Of a DNA stretch of 64,000 bases, positions 22,000 to 35,339 are shown piece after piece. Positions within the stretch are counted from its first letter, which is position 1; each line of letters starts with the position of its first letter. The translations under genes and the position numbers were made by a program. The notes beneath the pieces were generated by a model that saw only the letters and a list, made by a program, of their open reading frames with translations, searched no databases and was not told the DNA's origin. This DNA comes from Enoplosus armatus (lineage: Eukaryota > Chordata > Actinopteri > Centrarchiformes > Enoplosidae), in contig NC_092183.1 of the NCBI RefSeq assembly GCF_043641665.1, positions 24,763,492 to 24,827,491 on the forward strand, read 5' to 3'.

Positions 22000-24900
22000 C
22001 TGGCAGTGAGCTGGCTTTGTCCCAAGCATGGGGTGAGAGGGGGGCTTCGGGCAGGACTAGAGACACGACAGGAGGGATCAGATGGGGGGTGGGTGGGGGT
22101 GTGGGGTCACTAACACACAGGGAAACACACGGGGGAGGACATGAGAGGAAAAAAGGGGGAATGGCACAGCTCTTCTGCTCCACAGGGCCCCGCAACCAGC
22201 AGCAACCTGAAAGAAGAGGAAAGAGTTTGATGAAATATATGAAAAATACATTAAAATACAAATAAAGATGGACGACGTATCTCCACTTCTTCCCCACTGC
22301 ACAAAAATTCAACCAAAATATCCCAGAGTCTGCACAGTAGAGATCGGTGGGCGCAGCCACGGTATCACGGTATCCCATACACCCCGCACACCACAATCAA
22401 TCACAGCAGTCAATCATGACATCTCACCCAGTTCTTATAGCATCAAATAACTAATTAAAACCAAACTTATCAGAAAAAATTAACACTTGATAAGAACTAC
22501 CTAAAATATGCCATAGGTTTGTTTTTGCTTCCCTGTCTACAGTTTGATGATGTCTGTGTTTTATAGTGACTTTTCTCTAAATGACACCAACTGTGATTAC
22601 ACGAGCACTGTGAGACAGAAAGACAAACACCTCTTGAAGAGAAATGAACGGCAACATGAAGCTGGAAAAAGTTAAGAGTCGGGGCAAAGTGTGCCCTTGT
22701 GAGAATGAAGACTCAGCCAAGGTCAGCTCTGTGGCGGAGGGAGGCATCATGGGACAACACAGGCTGTATCATTTTACACAGGGTACAGTCACAAGTGTGT
22801 CATTTGCTCTAGTGGAATATCCACTGAACTCATCTTAAACTAATCCAAATGAGAAGGAGCTCTTGTTCCCAGAGAAAAGGTCAAACTCACAAATAAGGCC
22901 ATTTTAAAATGATTTCATTGTTGTGTTATTCTTTAGAAAGTTTCACCATGTCCTGTTAGTATGCAGATGCAGGAAAATCAAGCCAGACCTCAAAAGTGTT
23001 CTGGTCAATTTCCACATTTTCTCTTTTGCAACATGTTTCAGGAGTAAATTTAGATTTTACACTATTAGAGCTGCAGCAATTAATCAATGAACCGATTAGT
23101 CGACCAACAGAACATTAATTGCCAACTATTCTGATAATCCAGTAACTATTTTAAGACATTTTTTAAGAAAGAAAGCCTAAACTCGCTGGTTCCTGCTTCT
23201 CAAATGTGTATTTTCTGGTTTCCGGAGTCTTCTATGATAGCTAACGGAATATCTTTGGGTTTTGGGCTGTTGGTTGAACAAAACAAAACATTTGACGACA
23301 TCGCCTTGGGCTCTGGTAATTTGTGATGGGCATTTTTCACCATTTCCTGACATTTAATACACAAAACGACGTATTTGAGAAAATAATCAGACAGATTAAT
23401 TGATAATGAAAAAAAATCGCTGGGCTTGCAACTAAAGCCTTTTTACACAGTTTCCTCATCACACTTGCATATGGAATTGATTAAAACCACAACTGATTTA
23501 TTTCCATTTGCACCAACTGAACCATTTGAGGTGATTGTTTTGTCAGAGGTAACCAGGAGTAAAGGACGGTTCTTAAGGGAAGGCTTCGTTGTGGTTAAAA
23601 GTTAGAGTGAAGCCTTAACAGACAGAATGGCCATTATTGATACCCCCCATAGAAGACAATGACTCACCCGACCCAATGACCACCCCACCCCCCCCATCTG
23701 CCACACAAGCTCCTCCATCTGCATGGACATTAAACTAAACAGACTTTGAGTCACAGCAAGTATACGGGCATATGCTCTCAGCATCACATTTGACAGCAGT
23801 TCAACAGCTTTTGTTCATCAGTTTTTGTTTGCAGTGTGCTGCAAGCCAAACACTTGATCTCTCAATCTTTTGTTGTCCTTTCCATCCACTTTTCTCTGAA
23901 ATAGGTAAATACATTTGACAGGGGTCTTTACAGGTTGCTCTGGTAACCATGCTTTTCTTTCCAAAATAAAGCCTTCAGCCGACATGGAATATCCTCTGAC
24001 ATTTACATGAATAAAAAAAAGAAACAGTCAAACAGTTAGTGGGTATACAATTTTCTTTTGTTGTTTTGTTTTGGTTCACAATTGAGGTAAGAGCGTATCA
24101 GTATTTTTGTCATTTCTACAATTTGTCAATTACGGACAGGTTTATTCCCAGCCATCATGTGCAACACAAGTCAACATTGTTTTTACATCGTCGATATATT
24201 TGTGTGCGTTTATATGTCATTTCCATAAACGAACACTGAAACTAGGTTTGCATTTGCGAGGGTATGCTCACACGCATTTTTGTTGCATACATCCATGTTG
24301 CTCTCCTGCACTCCACCTTAAAAGTGTAGCCGCTTCCTCAAATGGTTTGGTTCACATGGCAGCAGTTCCCTCTTCTGAATGTATACGCTCAGCAGTAGAG
24401 TGCTTGTGAAGTGCTGTTAAATATGGCGCTCTGAGAGAAGGCCAGAAAACTCACTGCACGTCGAGGCTGTTTCACTGTGTTCACACTAGACAGTGAAGCT
24501 TGCGAATCACAGCTAGGAGAAGACAGAAAGGAAACCATAAAAGCATGCAGCCTTGCAGGACACACATAAAGATCAGCCGATCACCTGACATTTCTGACCC
24601 ACAGCAGGCGAAAGAGGGAGGGCGTGAATTGCTGTTTTAATACTACAAAGCCTTGTGGCTGACACGTAACTTGTAAGGACTTTTACAAAGCAAATCACTT
24701 TTTTTTTCTGTTCAGGAGTCATCAAAAGGTTCACTTTCTTGTTATGAGTTAATATCATTTAGAATTTCTCTTGCTATCCACACTGATGCAATGGGCCGGG
24801 TGACATGACACACAGACGCCCATTTCTGTTTATTGTTATCATTATCAAAATAAACTAAATTTCAACCTCACAGTGACAGCCACACACAATGTGAACTAGT

Positions 24901-25600
24901 CCCAACAGTTTAGAAAGGACAGCAGATCTGGTTGCAGACGACAGCCGATACGACACAGTGTACCTCTTATTACATTGCTTTTACCATTCTTAATTAGCCT
25001 AAAACACAGAATGCTGACATTCATTTAGGGCAAAGCTGTCTGTGTTTATGTGCGGGGGGGCCATAACACCCCCCACCCCCCACCCCGCGCAGCCATTCAG
25101 AGGAAATATTCGCCACTGTACTTGTAAGACTCGATACAACTGTGAGAATGTATTTGAATAATCACCGAGTTCTATTTATCCACAGTGGACTGGTGCAGCC
25201 AAACAAACGGAACAACAATCACTGAGTCCGGCATCCTGCTCTCGTGAACCGGGTAACGGTACCGTTAGCCTTGTTAGCTTCCACCTAGCTCGCTAGTTAG
25301 CTTGCACTTTACCAGTTGTCTTGACTTGACACTTGCCCGCATCTTGGTTTCCGCTAACCTAAGCCATAGGTTGCTAAAACACGTGACAGTTAAATGGCAA
25401 GAACACCGACGCTACTGGGACAGCCAGTACACAAAAATGAGCCTGTACCTACCTTCAATCTGCTATGCCCACCGCAGACCTCAACAACCTTGGTTTCCCT
25501 TTAAAAAAAACCAAACAGCGTTTTCTTAGCAGAGGAGGCTAGCCGCATAAACAACGTCCGGTTGTGCTTTTCAAAATAAGACAACATGATAGCCTCACGG
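22000..25600 (-). other. Presumed tmem150a 5' region
   Basis: Upstream of the tmem150a start there is no recognised protein-coding exon. It contains one inverted-terminal-repeat element (23064-23437). A segment with many GCTAGC/GTTAGC words and more CpG (about 25200-25560) could be the promoter and first untranslated exon, but no splice chain was established. Confidence 0.35.
23064..23437 (-). mobile_element. MITE-like dispersed repeat, copy A
   Basis: The left end, TTAGAGCTGCAGCAATTAAT, and the right end, read on the minus strand as TTTAGTTGCAAGCCCAGCGATT, are imperfect inverted repeats; both are followed inward by ATTAATC and GATTA words. The interior (minus strand) contains GTCAGGAAATGGTGAAAAATG, AGAGCCCAAGGCGATGTCG and CCCAAAGATATTC in order. 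The same words occur in order at 39990-40300, so this is a dispersed family. It has no coding capacity. Confidence 0.65.
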
Positions 25601-26370
25601 TAGGAATGGCTTTTAGGAAACTATAAACACTAGTTTTTTTCTTTTTTTAAATTTTTTTTTTTACAAACTACAAAATTCCTTTTAAGGCATATATGAGTGT
25701 ATATAGAAGCTGCTCTGCAGTGCTACCAAAATATACTGAAAAAAAAAACGTATTCACACAAACAAAAAAAGTAGAGACATTGGAAGAATTGATAGTAATA
25801 GCAAGAGACACCTGCGTATTCTGTGCCACCTCACATGTCATCTTAATTTACATAAATTGTTTCACCACGTGTACAATCCAGTTTGTCTTGACGTGATTTT
25901 TTTTTTTTTTTTTTTTTTTTTAGATAAATACGACGCTTTTATTTTGGCACAATCGTACAATCTCTTGTCTCATTCTGGTGTGACCAGCTTGACGTAGCTC
26001 TCAGTGTTGTCAGGCCCTGCTGTGCGACACCTCTGTCTGTAGTTTTTGGTGAGTTTGAATTGAAATCTGACAGGTAATGTGCCTTGCAAAAATGTGATCG
26101 CACTTTTGTTCGTTTGAAAATGATGCGTTTCCAAGAATGATAGTCCGCAAAACATGTTTGTTGGGCTACATCCCTGGTATTTCACACCTGGAAGAGGATT
26201 CAAAATGTATGTAATTTACTTTTGTTTGTATAATTATACAACACATTTATGAAGGTTCTACTGAGTCTCTATAACACGATAAATCCCTGCCACAATGAGA
26301 GAATTTCTCACGGCAGGAAAAACACAGGTGTTTCTAAGAAGATTAACAATGGATCCTTTCTGTCAAGCGC

Positions 26371-26490
26371 CTCAGTAAGACATGCTGGTGTGACAGTGAG
26401 CAGGACCTTGAAACTGAAGCAGCTAAATGGAATTCAGCCTTTAATTCTATTATTGACACTAGTGCTTTTCCTAGTGGGATGTACGTCAAA
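26371..26490. repeat. Diverged direct repeat, copy 1
   Basis: CAGTAAGACATG...GACAGTGAG...ACTGAAGCAGCTAAATGG followed by AATTCAGCC recurs with small gaps about 0.93 kb downstream at 27301-27440. This is either a local duplication or two copies of an unrecognised dispersed repeat. Confidence 0.6.
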
Positions 26491-27300
26491 ATGGCTCTCC
26501 AATTTCATCGGATATGTTAATGAACTTTTATATTCACATGTGAATACATAAAAAAAAAACAAAAAAAAACATGTGAAACGTTGTAGTCAGACATTTTTGT
26601 AAAAATGCAGATGCAAGAGTGGCTCATTTATACACATATCGTGTCTTCACTTACATTTCTAGAGATTTCAAATGAAAGAATTAAAGAAAAGTTGCTTGTC
26701 ACAGATGTATTCCATTGCAGACACTTTTACGTGTAATAGCAGGAAAAGCACAGGTGTAATTCATAACAGTAATTGGCTCTGACACACAAGACTCCCACCA
26801 ACACATAACAGCTGCCCAATCAGAGCTTCAGCTGCTGCTCTGCGGGTCATACTTCATCTAATTCAATAGGAAACAAATGAATACTGACAGGAAATATGGC
26901 AATTAAATGGAATAATAAAAAGTTAAAAGCTTTTGAAAATGAAATTATTATCCCATCATTTAAAGTCAGAATACACTTGTATTTAACTCTTTTTCTTCCT
27001 TTTACTTTGAGTTTATTAAGGTACAATTTCAATACAAAATGCGATATAATTAATGAATGTATTATAGTTTCCTTTTATTTAAAAAAATTCTAATAATTGT
27101 TTTTATTTTGATTACAGCAGATTGAGTTTGACTGATAATCTAATCTATGCCCTTTTTAAATTAGTTGACAAGTGTACTCACTTGTCAGTAGAGCCTCCAG
27201 CTGTCACAAACCAGAATGATTTTATTTGGAAGGAAGGAGGGTGTTTTGACTTATTACCTATACCTAATAACATTGACAATGGCTTTGTTGAATTCAAGTG

Positions 27301-27440
27301 TCCCAGTAAGCCATGACAGTGAGCCAGTGAGCCAGCACTCACCATACCAGGACCCTCAAACTGAAGCAGCTAAGTGGAATTCAGCCATCATTCATTTTAC
27401 TATTTACACCTGTGATTTTCCTACTGTGACACATCAAACA
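27301..27440. repeat. Diverged direct repeat, copy 2
   Basis: This matches 26371-26490 in the same orientation (CAGTAAGCCATGACAGTGAG, ACTGAAGCAGCTAAGTGG, AATTCAGCC, TTTTCCTA). It carries a small extra insertion, GCCAGTGAGCCAGCACTCAC. Confidence 0.6.
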
Positions 27441-30292
27441 TTTTCCTTTGAATAAAATCACATATATGAGATCTTTCCAAAAAAAATGCTTTAAGAAAAG
27501 TATAGCTAAAATAGCCATAACCCTGTGTATCAGCAGGAGATGCTTATTTGTGAGTGAATTGAGAGGGACTCTGAAAACCCCAAATACTGATGTGGAGTAG
27601 ACTTTATACTGTATTTTATATGTGGTAAGCACTTTTTTTTTAATGGCCTGTTGTTGATACGGCAAAGCAAACATGGCATACAGTAGCAGTGGGACTTAGC
27701 TTTTACTGCGCTCTGCACCACCTCACCTGAGTCACGTTCTTAACACTGCATAACTATCGGGCTGTAGCGTGGAGTAAGATGAGTTACACATCCAATGCAC
27801 AATGACAGAGTGTAAAATGTGACAGGTTTGGATTATCTCTTTGCCAGTGACTGTGATATTACCATCTGCTGGCGAGAGGATTGTCTTGCTCTCTGATTTC
27901 ATGCAAAATGCTAATGCGACACACATTTACTAAACCTGAAATATGGCCGCGTGCAGTTTGAATGGCGTCACTGTCACAGTACCGCGCATTTGAATGTATT
28001 TAATAGACACAGTGTGTGATATTTGCGAGGTGAATCTTATTCACACTGACACATGCTGCCACGCTGAATCCTGTCACAAGCCTAATGTGTCATCAATAAT
28101 CTTTGCATTAAGGAAATAAAGCAGGCGTCTATTGTTAACATGTCTATTTACTGTAATCCAGTAAACTCTGTCCTCCTTATCTTTGAGAATACATTAGTGT
28201 ATTCATCTCTTCCACTTGCGTGCCGTATTTTATAGGATTGATTGACTGACCCATGCCGGTGGCAAAGGAGCAGTTTTCACCTTAAGGTAAATTGTGCAAT
28301 GTGATCTATAACTCTCAAATTGATTGTATGACCTAACACATGCCTATATTACACATGATAGTTTCTTGTCTTTATGGTGTGGTGCTACATGGTTATAAAC
28401 TGTTTTGGAGTTTGCAATTTTGAAAATGATTTTCAGGAAAGTCAGTTGAGAAAACAAAACAAAAATGCAAGGATGCCCAGTTTCTATTGTGTATTTGAGC
28501 AGACCCTGATCGGCAAAGGTCAGTTTTTCCAGCTGTAAATAACAGCAAATGTATATGAAAGGAGGCTTTATAAACCTACATACGGGATTATAACCTGCAT
28601 TCTTGTTTTACTAAGCAGCTTTGAAGGGACTTTACTAAATTTGATCCGTACATCTTGCAGACAATAGTGACTGATAGGAAACCATAGACCTTGAGAGCAG
28701 ATGATTTTAATCCTAGTGAAATGCAAGTAGAGAGATATCCATTGACGCTTTGTTTTACGATCCTGCCTCCTGAACTATTACTGGATCAATAATAAAATGT
28801 TGAATGACAGTGTAAATGTACTTCTTTCTCCTGCATAATAATAACTGGAGTGAGACTTATATGAGCCCGCTGAACTGCAGAGGTGGCTGTCGTGTAGAGG
28901 GCTCCAAGAGGCAAGACTGATTACGTTTGTATGTATCGTTTGAAGACAGAAAACTGACGCAGTGAATCTAAAGTTGGGCTACAGGTCATACCAGACCAAG
29001 TAAGGCTCTTGAGAACTGAATTGCGTGGGGGTGCATTTTATTGTTAATGAATTAACTTTTCTTTTCTAAGAGGAGGATTGCGTTTTTATTCTTAAATTAC
29101 ATAGTCTCGCTTTAAAAGGCAAATTAGTAGCCATGAAGCTTCACAAATGCTGTATACCATTCAGCATATCATATTACACATCGTAAATATTAACATTTCC
29201 TTTTTTCTTTGTGGCATCTTCTTTCAGGTGTGACCCTGTGGTTTGCATGACAAATCCAGTTCAGCTCTCGTTCTTTTGACACACTACACTAACAAGACTA
29301 GCTTAAGTCCGGTGGCTCTATTTAAATGCCCCTGCTTTAACAACTTAAATCCTTAATTGTTTTAACTGGTCAGCGGTGGTTGGCACCAGGAAGGTAAATA
29401 AAGGTTCATATACTGAGTGGTTCGTAATGTCATGGGCCAGTGGCTTTGCAGACTGCCATCTCTGGTCAGCTGGCACTGTTAATCAGCAGGACAATAATCT
29501 GATGTCCAATAAGAGGATTCAATCACAAGCAAAGTTGTGTTTCGATGCTTCCTTTGAGTAGACATCCCATCTGGTGAAATCACTACTACCTGTTAGTGAA
29601 GATAACGTGTTTAATGACATGTCCCAACCTTATTGATATATCAATAAGAGTATTTCCTAAAGTCTGTCGCCTTGACTCACTTCAAGTTCTGAGGAATCCA
29701 GACCCCCCCCCCCCCCCCCTTTCAGGAGACTTATGCTTAAATCCTTTATCCTCTTTTATGTATCCACCAGCCTTCCTTTATTCCCCTTTATGAATCTTAA
29801 AGCATTGAACAATAATAACCGACATTTTATTGTAAATTTGAAAAAGACACTAAACCTCAAATAAAAAACGAGCACTTTGCAATGTATCTGTAAAGGAAAT
29901 CACCACAAAGTGTTCAAGTTTCCCTCAAACAACACGAAAGAAACAAGACACGCAAAGGAATTCTGCCTATTCTGTCTTTAAATCACCCAAATCAGCAGTA
30001 AGCACTGTCAGCTCATATCATAAAATATGTATAAACTAAAAGAGGGTGAATTCACAATGGGCATTTGTTGAGATATGCCACACAGCCAACGCCATGTCAG
30101 CCAGGCAGCTCAGCAGGGGATAATGGTATTTAGATGTCCTGTAAGCACGTGGATCCTCTCAGTCAGCAACATTAATGGGGCCATGAGGCATCCTGCTCAT
30201 GTCCTCCATGCTTAGGTAAAGGGGGTATTAGGCAGCCGTAATGCTGGCTGGTCTGAGCGCTTTGTCTGCTGTGTAGTCTTGGGGGGATCAAC

Positions 30293-33035
30293 ATGGGGAG
30301 CACCAGCAAGGTGGTCAACTTGTGGAACAGGAGACAGAGTCTCTTCCCCAACTACAAAGTCACCGATTCAGACATTAATCGAAGACCTTCTGAGATTGCT
30401 TATCCACTAGCCAAGGAAAGCTGTGTGAAGACATGGAACTCCATGCAGGAGCTGAGCCGGGACATCTACGACATTTATGCAGAGTATGAGGATGAAGAGG
30501 ATGACAGTGCTCCTTATGGCTTCTCCAAGCAGATTTCACCCTCCAAGAAGAACTACATGATCAACATCAATGTAGGGGGGAAGCCCTACCAGATAGCCTA
30601 CAAGACGGCTGCCAAGTATCCCAAGACCAGAATAGGACGACTGGCCACCTACACGGACCACAACATGAAGCTGGACCTATGCGACGACTTCACTGTGACC
30701 AACAATGAGTACTTCTTTGACAGGGACCCAGATGTCTTCCACAGCATCTTCAACTTCTACAGGACTGGTGTGCTGTGGATCAAGGATGAGTTGTGTCCCC
30801 GCAACTTCCTGGAGGAGATCAACTATTGGGGCGTGAGGATCAAGAACACCCACCGCTGCTGTCGCATCTCCTTCGAGGAGAGGCAGGACGAGCTGAACGA
30901 CCAGCTGAAGATCCAGAGGGAGCTGGAGGCAGAGGTGGAGATCGAGGAGAATGAGGAGCTCTTTCAAGACATGTTCATGGGCCATAAGCGCAGAGCTATC
31001 TGGAACTTGATGGAGAAGCCATTTTCGTCCATCGAGGCCAAGCTGATGGCAGTGGCCTCCAGCCTGTTCGTCCTGGTCTCGCTGGTGGCCATGACTCTCA
31101 ACACAGTGGAGGAGATGCAATACAGGACTCCCACAGGTCAGCTCAGTGGTAAGACATACTGGGAATACGTGGAGTCCACCTGCATCGCCTTCTTCACCAT
31201 GGAGTACCTGCTCCGTCTGGTGTCCACTCCTGACCTCAAATCCTTCAGCAGGAGTGTGCTCAACACCGTGGACCTGATCGCCATCCTGCCTCAGTATGTG
31301 CAGGCCGTCCTGGAGTTCTTTGACAACGAGGAGAACTACATGAAGCACGAGGCTGACATGCAGGCGGTGGGGCAGGTGGGAAAGCTGGGCCAGGTGTTGC
31401 GAATCATGAGACTGATGCGAATCTTTCGTATCTTGAAGCTGGCGCGACACTCCACAGGTCTGCGGGCGTTTGGCTTCACTCTGCGTCAGTGCTATCAGCA
31501 AGTGGGCTGCCTCTTCCTCTTCATCGCCATGGGCATCTTCAGCTTCTCCGCCATGGTTTACACTGTGGAGCATGACATGCCACAAACCAACTTCACCAGC
31601 ATTCCTCATGCGTGGTGGTGGGCAGCTGTAAGTACATCTTTGTAAAAAAAAAAATGGAGTGTAAATAGTGTAAAAGACCAAGAGGACAAAACTCTAAAGT
31701 AACAACGTAGAGGGAAGATACCCAGCAACCTTACAAAAAGTACAAGAAATATGGAAAGCACACAGTTGGGGATCTTAAATTAATCATTTACCCAAATAAC
31801 AAACCTAAGGAAGCTATTTATGTAAGTAAAATGAAGTGCCCTGTCCTTGATTTACTTTAATGCTGACGTAGTCCCAGAACTGTGTAATGTTATTAGATTA
31901 CACTCCAGCACTGCCTGGCTTACAAACGCAACAAGGTCAGCTCTACTGCAGGGCGTGTCACCTCATGCTTTGGTATGCGTGACTTGCGTGGGTCAATGGT
32001 TAGATCCAGACTAAAGGTTGTATATTTATGTAGTATATTTACCGATTTATTCATGGCACCTGGTCAGTTTTACATGGTGAATTGAAGTTAAGGTCTTTAT
32101 TTGTCACCAAAGGTTCGTTCTGTCAACGCGAAACCTTTGATTAACCGAGTCTGCCTGCTGCCATGAATAAACCCGTTAGCAGATCGTTCCCCTCCCTCTT
32201 TGAGCGGGTGGTGGCATCTTACTTCTAATCCAGGGGATGCAAATGATAATCCTCTGAGTGATAGTAATGGTTATCGTGAAGGGAACTGTGAGGACTACTC
32301 ACTGCCACTGATTCCTTTTGTGTTAATATGAACAGAAAAAGTGTGCCATCTTTGAGTCATTGGAGCACCCAGTTCCAGGTCAGTTTTACTGCAGGATAAT
32401 GTGTCTCTAATAAACTATGAATGGATTCCCACAAAACCTTCTGGAGAGGGGAACATGGACAAGGAACATACTGATTAACAACAATTTTGGCCACCGGGGT
32501 GTTTTTATTTTCATTACTTTGGACTACCAACAATTCATAACACTAAGTGGGCGATAGGGAAGCCTATAGACATTATTTTCTTGATCTACTTTGCTGTCTA
32601 ATAAAGGCAAAATGCAACTCTTGTTGAAATGCCCAAATTTATTAGAGAATGGCCACATGGGTCAGCAAAGATCTGCCAAACAGGACATTGGCTGAACCTG
32701 TCCGCTGGTAAGGTTTGTGTAGACATGTTTCTTCATCATCACTGACTTCTCTCCTCACTCCCCTGCAGGTCAGCATCTCCACCGTGGGCTACGGAGACGT
32801 CTACCCAGAGACTATACTGGGTCGTCTTTTTGCTTTCATCTGCATCTCTTTTGGAATCATCCTCAACGGCCTGCCCATATCCATCCTCTTCAACAAGTTC
32901 TCAGACTATTACTCTAAACTCAAGTCCAATCAGTACACAGCCTCCCTGAAGAAACGAGGGAAGGTGAGATTTTCCGAGAGGACAGTGAAAAAGATCAACC
33001 ACTGCTTTGGAAACAATCATTGTAACGCACACTGA
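30293..33035 (+). CDS. kcnv2: Voltage-gated potassium channel modifier Kv8.2 (KCNV2)
   Basis: Two exons, 30293-31627 and 32769-33035, with donor GCT/GTAAGT and acceptor CTGCAG/GTC; 533 residues (human 545, also two exons). The order is an acidic N-terminus (EYEDEEDD), a T1 tetramerisation domain from about residue 87 ([12 protein letters not shown]...[19 protein letters not shown]), S1 near 252-272, an S4 voltage sensor near 367-387 ([19 protein letters not shown]), the selectivity filter TVGYGD at 450-455 and S6 with [10 protein letters not shown]. The Kv PXP gate motif is replaced, as in silent Kv8 subunits. Kv8.2 forms no channel alone: it combines with Kv2 subunits in photoreceptor inner segments to give the IKx current, and human loss causes cone dystrophy with supernormal rod response. 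The start follows CAAC and opens with [16 protein letters not shown]. The splice point lies just before the filter. Fish can have two paralogues; I cannot say which this is. Confidence 0.95.
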
Positions 33036-34730
33036 TTTCATATGTGACTTTCTCTGGGGAGGGGGGGCAATCCCCAGTAGTGGCACATTTGGCCCTGTGC
33101 TCCAGTAAATTGGCAGCTTTTGTGGTTGGGAAGAATTATCTATGTGGTTATCTCTCTATATATATATATATGGAAATATGCCATACCATATGGTGAGAAC
33201 AAGGGGGAATATTTGCTTTTGTATACACGTACACACACATAACCATATTTTTGTTACTAAATAGTCAGAAGCATAAAAAAAGAAACACTCCATATATACA
33301 GTATGGCAGATTTTAAAAAAGAAATACAAAAATGAAAGAAATATCCACAGGTAGTTTAGCCTCGTATCATAATATCATATCAATGTTATCATATAGACCA
33401 ATTACACAAAACAGGGTTCCATTTCAATATCAATTCTTTACACTTTTCAAACCAGACCCCCCTGGTCCAGTCCAGGATTACAAATTCAAATGATGTGTGC
33501 AAGCATTCTTCAAACAGAAGATCTCACAGATTTATAAATGTACCGTATCAAATATGTCAGGAAGAATTTTAAACAGTACATTAATGCATAAAATGGTGCA
33601 CAACACATTTACAGTATTTCCATTTGATGTGACGGTGCAGCCGCAAAAATATGGCATCTTGGGTGTGAATATTTCTCTCACTACCATGTGGCTTCAGTGA
33701 AGTTGGAACAAAAATATAAGGAATATTTGATATTGTTGTCCAATCTTTTTAACTTAAAAATTGTAAAATGTATGTTTTTGTTTTTTTTGTTTTTTTTTTT
33801 ACTAAATATGTTTTAAAGCAGTCTTCCTGGATCAGATTCCCACAGTGAAAATGTGTAATATTGTCAAATCTTACCATTTGGGTGAAGAGATCAAACTTTG
33901 CTAGTTCGGTTGGGGGCGCTAGACAATGAATGAAAAAGCTTTTACTATCACCATAGCAGCCGTCAGGGCATTTATCTGCATCATAACTCTATGCGCCCAT
34001 GATTTTGGAAGATGTACTTTTCAGAGGCAGCTTAACCAGGGATCAGCATAGATCTGAGCAACAAATGTTAGTCTGTTTCTAATTGCACCTGCAATGTAAA
34101 TTAAATCAGTGTACTCACTACAGGGGCTTGCAAAGTGTATTAAACCTTCAAACACTGTTGCTGCTTTTCACGTGTTTGCAATGTTCAATACTTTCGCCTA
34201 CAACATTTTGCAGTATGATTTACGTGCAATGCGATGCAGTCTGATACTAAATATTACATTTTCCCGTTAAGAGTCCGGCTACACAGATCTGTTCACCTGC
34301 GTACATCTCTACTGACCTCTTCTGGATGACCTAAAAACAGCAACGCGGAGCTGCTCATGCGCTGACTGGTGCTTACAATATTTTGTCCAACCCCATACAT
34401 GTCAAAAAGGGAGAATAAAATATTAGGAACATCTGTCAATATGATGCAATACAGATCAACAACACAGACTACAGTGTCCAAAATGACAGCTGAAAAAAAA
34501 ACTGAAGATGGTAATCCTTGTAAAGGTAAGATTTTGCCAGGGTGATATATTGGGTTACATTCCATTCAGCTACATAAACTAAAATCTGAGGTGAACAACA
34601 GTCTGTTACAACTTTGGTTTCATCAGGTGGATCCCCAGTGGATCAGGAATGTATAGATATCATGGAAGATGCCCCAAGTCTCCCCTCCACCTCCCAATTA
34701 ATAAAGAGACAGCGCTATATAAGTATCTTT
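33036..34730 (+). other. Probable kcnv2 3' untranslated and downstream region
   Basis: This stretch has no further coding frame. It is A/T-rich with an AT dinucleotide run near 33157-33171. A candidate polyadenylation signal AATAAA lies at 34414-34419. The segment ends at the L2 fragment. Confidence 0.4.
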
Positions 34731-35280
34731 CAATTCAATTCAATTCAATGTTATTTATATAGTGCCAAATCACAACAAAAGTCATCTCATGACACTTAAT
34801 AGAGCAGGTCTAGACCGACTCTTTATAATGTTATTACAGAGACCCATCAGGTCCCACCATGAGCAAGCACTATGGAGACAGTGGCAAGGAAGAACTCCCT
34901 TTTAAGAGGCAGAAACCATCAAGCAGAACCAGACTCTAGGTGAGGGGGGGTCATCTGCTTTGACCGGTTGGGTTTGAGAGAGAGAGGGACATAGAGAGGG
35001 AGGGAGAGAGAGAGGGGGGGAGAGACAGATAGACAGACAGAAAGAGACAGAGAGAGAGATGGACGTAGAGACACAGACAGACAGACAGACAGACAGGCAG
35101 AGATGTATGGCAGCACTAGCAGTAGAAATAGCAGCTATAATTATAATAATAATGGAAATATGACTGATAATAGTAGTTACAGCTGTCATAATAGCTGATT
35201 AATAATAGCAATAACAGCTTTAATAGTAACAGAACTACGACTAAACATAACTGTAGTGATGAGAGTCAGGCGGGCCCATG
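34731..35280 (-). mobile_element. L2-type retrotransposon 3' fragment
   Basis: The fragment begins with the reversed tail (CAATTCAATTCAATTCAATG) and reads, in reverse complement, the same 3' region as 6822-7845. Shared words include AGAGTCGGTCTAGACC, CTCATGACACTT, a GAGA/GACA-rich simple repeat (34974-35102) and CATGGGCCCGCCTGACTCTC. It is 5'-truncated at 35280 and lacks the 541-bp insertion found in the other copy, so it preserves the empty site (CACCTAGAGTCTGG). The simple-repeat part differs in length between the copies. Confidence 0.88.
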
Positions 35281-35339
35281 TTTTCAGAAAACATAAATAT
35301 TCATTTCATATTTCTATATTATTTGCTATTATATATATA

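Larger units (their letters stand above)
25600..30250. other. Gene-poor AT-rich intergenic region
   Basis: No exon with both a protein-family match and splice signals was found on either strand. Contents are a poly-T run (25899-25921), a diverged duplication (26371-26490 and 27301-27440) and a poly-C run (29702-29719). The remainder is unique AT-rich sequence that may hold kcnv2 control elements. Confidence 0.5.

Noticed and set aside
25302..25529. 75-codon plus-strand frame near a CpG-richer segment, possible new gene
   Set aside because: It has no recognisable motif or splice partner. The segment is better explained as the tmem150a promoter or untranslated region.
30677..31681. 334-codon open frame antisense to kcnv2 exon 1
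   Set aside because: It mirrors the coding exon on the other strand, with His- and Gln-rich low-information sequence and no recognisable domain. It is a by-product of codon bias in kcnv2.
34902..35189. Ser/Leu/Cys-rich minus-strand frames (LSVCLSVSL...)
   Set aside because: They are translations of the GAGA/GACA simple repeat in the L2 3' region.
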